Below are positions 61,577 to 64,000 of a stretch of DNA of 64,000 nucleotides, piece by piece. Source of the stretch: Monosiga brevicollis MX1 (Eukaryota; Opisthokonta; Choanoflagellata; Craspedida; Salpingoecidae); contig NW_001865056.1 in assembly GCF_000002865.3 (NCBI RefSeq), forward strand, positions 83,247-147,246, written 5' to 3'. Position 1 is the first letter of the stretch. Every line of letters begins with the position of its first letter. The notes below the pieces were generated by a model that saw nothing but the letters and a program-made list of their open reading frames with translations, did not search any database and was not told the origin of the DNA. A program made the position numbers and the translations under genes.

Positions 61577-63183
61577 GAAGCAGCATAAACCATAAACAAA
61601 GAGCGAAAAAGAGGGCGAGGGCTTGATACGCACGTAGGGCAGCCATAAATAAATTCAACATCACCCAGCAAGGCGGGAGCAGCGATATCGGCTAGAACCT
61701 GTCGTCGGCGACCTCGCACCTGGACAGATCCCTCAAGCAGAACTAGCCATTGGAGCAAGGGTGCGGTGAGTTGAACAAAGACGCGAAAAAAAGAGCATGT
61801 GGACATGGGCGCATGTGGTTGCGAAAAAAACTAAGGGCGAGAGGCGAAGCCCACATCATGACTCACCCCAAAAACCGTTGTGATTGGCCTGGGCCTGAAA
61901 GAGTATGTCACCAGCTTTCAGGGATGTGTGTCGCCCGAGTAATAGCACGCGGCCGAGGCGCTCGTCGACATCAAGGGCGATGCCCAACCGCTTGACTTGA
62001 TGCATCAGCGTGGGCAAGTCGGCAGCTGGGGGTGTTGGGCAAGATGACGTCTATGGAAATGTGTGCGCACGTGTGTGCGTCGTGTGCGGGGGTGTGTGGA
62101 GATAATGAGGGCATGACGATGGGGCATGGTGAGATGATAACGCTTGCTTCAAGACTTGAAGCAACCGCCTCCAAGTCCGCCACGCGCTGGTGCATTTGAG
62201 TACAAGGAACAGGGCAAAGCGGCCCACCTCAAGGACACGCGAAGAAGATGAGCGTTGAGACGCATTTGAGTCTGAGCGAGCTCGGCTCTAAGATCGGTGA
62301 TTGAAAAGATGACAACGGTCGATGAGCTGCAGAACCACAAGGAGGAAAAGTCTCCAAAGTCAGGAACTCTCGGCAACGCGGACAAGATGCAGATGACTAT
62401 ACCAAGGGCATGCGTTGACGCGTCGCATCGTCCGAAAGGGCAAAACATTTATCAACGTTGACCACCCCGTGCGGAGTGCGCTCATCGGCCTGTGTTTCGT
62501 GGAGGTTACCACAGATCACCTTGGTACTAATGGAGGCCTGTCGAGAGAGGAGGTAAAGCAGGTCTTGGTGCCCGTGTAAAAGGGCCTCATCGAGAGCTGT
62601 GTGCCCCCTGTGATTGCGAAGGTGCACGGGAAAATGGCCTGGCAGGATCAGCTGCATGCAAATGCCACGATGGCCGCGAATGGCGGCCATGTGCAGCAGC
62701 GAATTGCCCAGGGCATCGCGGATGGCTTGGGTTTCTGCTGGCTGCAGGGGAGGAGAAGGCAACCCAACGCGGGAGCGGGGCCTCGAAAGATGAGGGTGGC
62801 GGCGACCCTGACCAAAGGCAAAATCAAATGCGTGGCAGCGCATCGCGGGACGATGGGCGAAGGAAGGGTTGGGCTCACCAAATAGCCGTTGGCCCCGGCG
62901 GCAAGTTGCACGATGTCACCGGATATGCAGGCCTGTACCCGGTACCAAGACAGCCGAGCAGGGCAGGGACAGCGGTGTGAGGGGTGCTGCACAGCCTCCT
63001 AGATGTTGGGTTGGCAGCGGCCTTACCTCGACCAAGGCCTGCGAAGCATCTGTTGATGGCTGGTTTGCCCAAAAGGCCATGGAGACCATGGTGGGTGAGT
63101 CGAAGTGGGAGATGTGAGCTCCAGGCTGAGAGCCAGGCGGTAGCGAGGGGTCGATGTACAAGAAAGGTTGAACTTACATCCAT
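56835..63183 (-). CDS. Multidomain Ras-family exchange factor: ANK-cNBD-REM-RA-RasGEF-PTB-SH2-SH2
   Basis: About 1702 aa. Eleven exons: 63183-63178, 63125-63027, 62932-62879, 62741-62520, 62287-62228, 62186-62142, 62050-61867, 61742-61634, 61493-58738, 58571-58431, 58267-56835. Order by residue: ankyrin-like repeats about 40-120 (GNSLLHMAAIRGHRG; GHTALDEALLHGHQD); Ser-rich linker and short coiled coil; cyclic-nucleotide-binding fold 170-290 (LKAGDILFQ; GDVEFIYGCP); REM 428-513; RA-like region 573-673; CDC25-type RasGEF 676-948 (FNQFNNWVLTILL; HGVFAVISALSHPAVRRL; MPFVGIF); PTB 1021-1138 (ECHVF and the C-terminal helix); SH2-1 about 1138-1222 with FVLR (Arg1169); SH2-2 about 1265-1350 with WFFGDISRAEAEAQL and FLVR (Arg1291); Ser/Pro/His-rich tail to 1702. 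REM-RA-RasGEF behind a cNBD is the EPAC layout, without a DEP domain. The cNBD phosphate-binding Arg appears to be Thr. The start (a two-codon exon) is tentative; exons 63125 onward are firmer. Predicted role: nucleotide exchange on a Ras/Rap GTPase, directed by phosphotyrosine. Confidence 0.85.
61535..61573. repeat. A39 homopolymer (T tract on gene strand) in RasGEF intron
   Basis: It sits between the two exons that meet inside the cNBD. On the minus strand it is a T tract about 40 bp before the 3' splice site. Confidence 0.95.
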
Positions 63184-64000
63184 GGCGATATGACACGTTA
63201 AAAGCTGAGCACTGCGGCGGCCATGGCGATGCCGTCGGGGACTTGATCGGTCAGCCACACAGGGAGGCGAACAAGGGTCCCCGCTGGCCAGGAGTGAAGG
63301 TGTGAGCATGGCAAAAGGAGAGCAAAAATGTGAGGCGGATGCGGGATTCAAGCCGAGGGCGGTGGTGGCGGCGGCGTGGTGGAGGCAGAGAATGTTCAGC
63401 ACGCCCAGGTCAAGGTTGGATGGATGCAGAAGGAAGGGGGAAAGGATGGCGAGGTGGCATTTGCAAGGAAAGCGAGTGAGAACAGGACATACGTGCGGGT
63501 GCGTCAACGGGAACGAGGGGATGTTGCAGCCGAAACGGCGCAAGCAGTGGCTGAGGGACGACGTCGAGTCTTGTGCTCTTTGCCCCAGGAGGAATAGCAG
63601 GACGAAAAAGTGTTGACCGCTTGGGATCCACAGAGGTCAGGCAAGAGACGCACGGAGCACCCAACAGCTGCAGCTTTCCTGATGGGGCAGTGAGAAAGCG
63701 CGGTGGTCGAGGCAAGGAGATGGCAAGGATGAGTGCTGGTGAGCTCTGGGGCGCAGTTGGTGTCAAGACCCGGAGAGAAGCGAGCGCGGTTGCTGTGGGA
63801 GCCAAAGGAGAGGGAAGGGGTTTGAGAACCAAGAAGCACGGAAACGGGACGCTGATCAATCAATGAAAAGGTGAAGGGTGCTGTGGGGCACGGGCAAGGG
63901 CAGGTCGTGGAGCGCGGTTGTTAACCTCGAGGCGACGAGACGGCAGGGGAGAAAAGGGAAAATTGGGAGGGGGTCGTGTGGCAGGTTGGGGTGTTTGGGT
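63184..64000. other. Region upstream of the RasGEF gene
   Basis: Presumed promoter and 5' UTR of the minus-strand RasGEF gene, purine-rich on the + strand. Overlapping frames on both strands show no recognised family. A further upstream exon of the RasGEF gene cannot be excluded. Confidence 0.45.

Noticed and set aside
1-64000. tRNA, rRNA, snRNA genes and complete transposons
   Set aside because: No A/B-box cloverleaf, rRNA or snRNA core motif, and no reverse transcriptase, integrase or transposase motif was recognised by reading; a covariance-model scan could still find a short RNA.

Overview
The window is nuclear DNA of a gene-dense, intron-rich unicellular eukaryote. It has spliceosomal GT-AG introns of about 50-300 bp, moderate to high GC in exons, and many microsatellites and homopolymers in introns and spacers. 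Animal-type families (ALDH16, QDPR, glycogen debranching enzyme, ING, ARL3, forkhead) occur beside a Ras exchange factor that ends in PTB and SH2 domains. This points to a choanoflagellate, most likely Monosiga brevicollis or a close relative; the organism is an inference. Two 50-N gaps flanked by G runs are assembly gaps, and both fall inside introns.

Layout. 0-0.5 kb: last exons of a single-pass membrane protein (+). 1.9-3.2 kb: pyrroline-5-carboxylate reductase (+). 3.9-8.2 kb: ALDH16 (-), with an intact catalytic Cys. 8.2-15.0 kb: mostly gene-poor, holding one single-exon, forkhead-like gene (-). 15.0-20.1 kb: exocyst SEC15 (-), divergent from SLU7 (+, 21.1-24.1 kb). 24.8-26.8 kb: biotin-protein ligase (+). 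27.4-29.3 kb: mitoferrin-type carrier (-), divergent from LSM6 (+, 31.0-31.6 kb). 32.3-33.7 kb: ING-type PHD protein (-). 34.5-37.6 kb: two tandem ARL3 genes (+). 39.5-44.0 kb: LETM1 (+). 44.6-46.4 kb: dihydropteridine reductase (+). 47.8-56.2 kb: glycogen debranching enzyme, 35 exons (+). 56.8-63.2 kb: ANK-cNMP-REM-RA-RasGEF-PTB-SH2-SH2 protein (-).

All exon boundaries were deduced by hand from reading frame, splice sites and remembered family consensus. In each complete gene the chosen exons sum to a multiple of three, and lengths agree with the families (for example 182 aa for ARL3, 583 for SLU7, 1537 for the debranching enzyme). The genes are mostly housekeeping and do not form one pathway. 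The loose themes are mitochondrial transport (mitoferrin, LETM1), RNA processing (SLU7, LSM6), membrane and ciliary traffic (SEC15, ARL3) and signalling.

The most unusual item is the last gene. It joins an EPAC-like Ras-family exchange module to a PTB and two SH2 domains. The cyclic-nucleotide domain appears to lack the usual phosphate-binding arginine.
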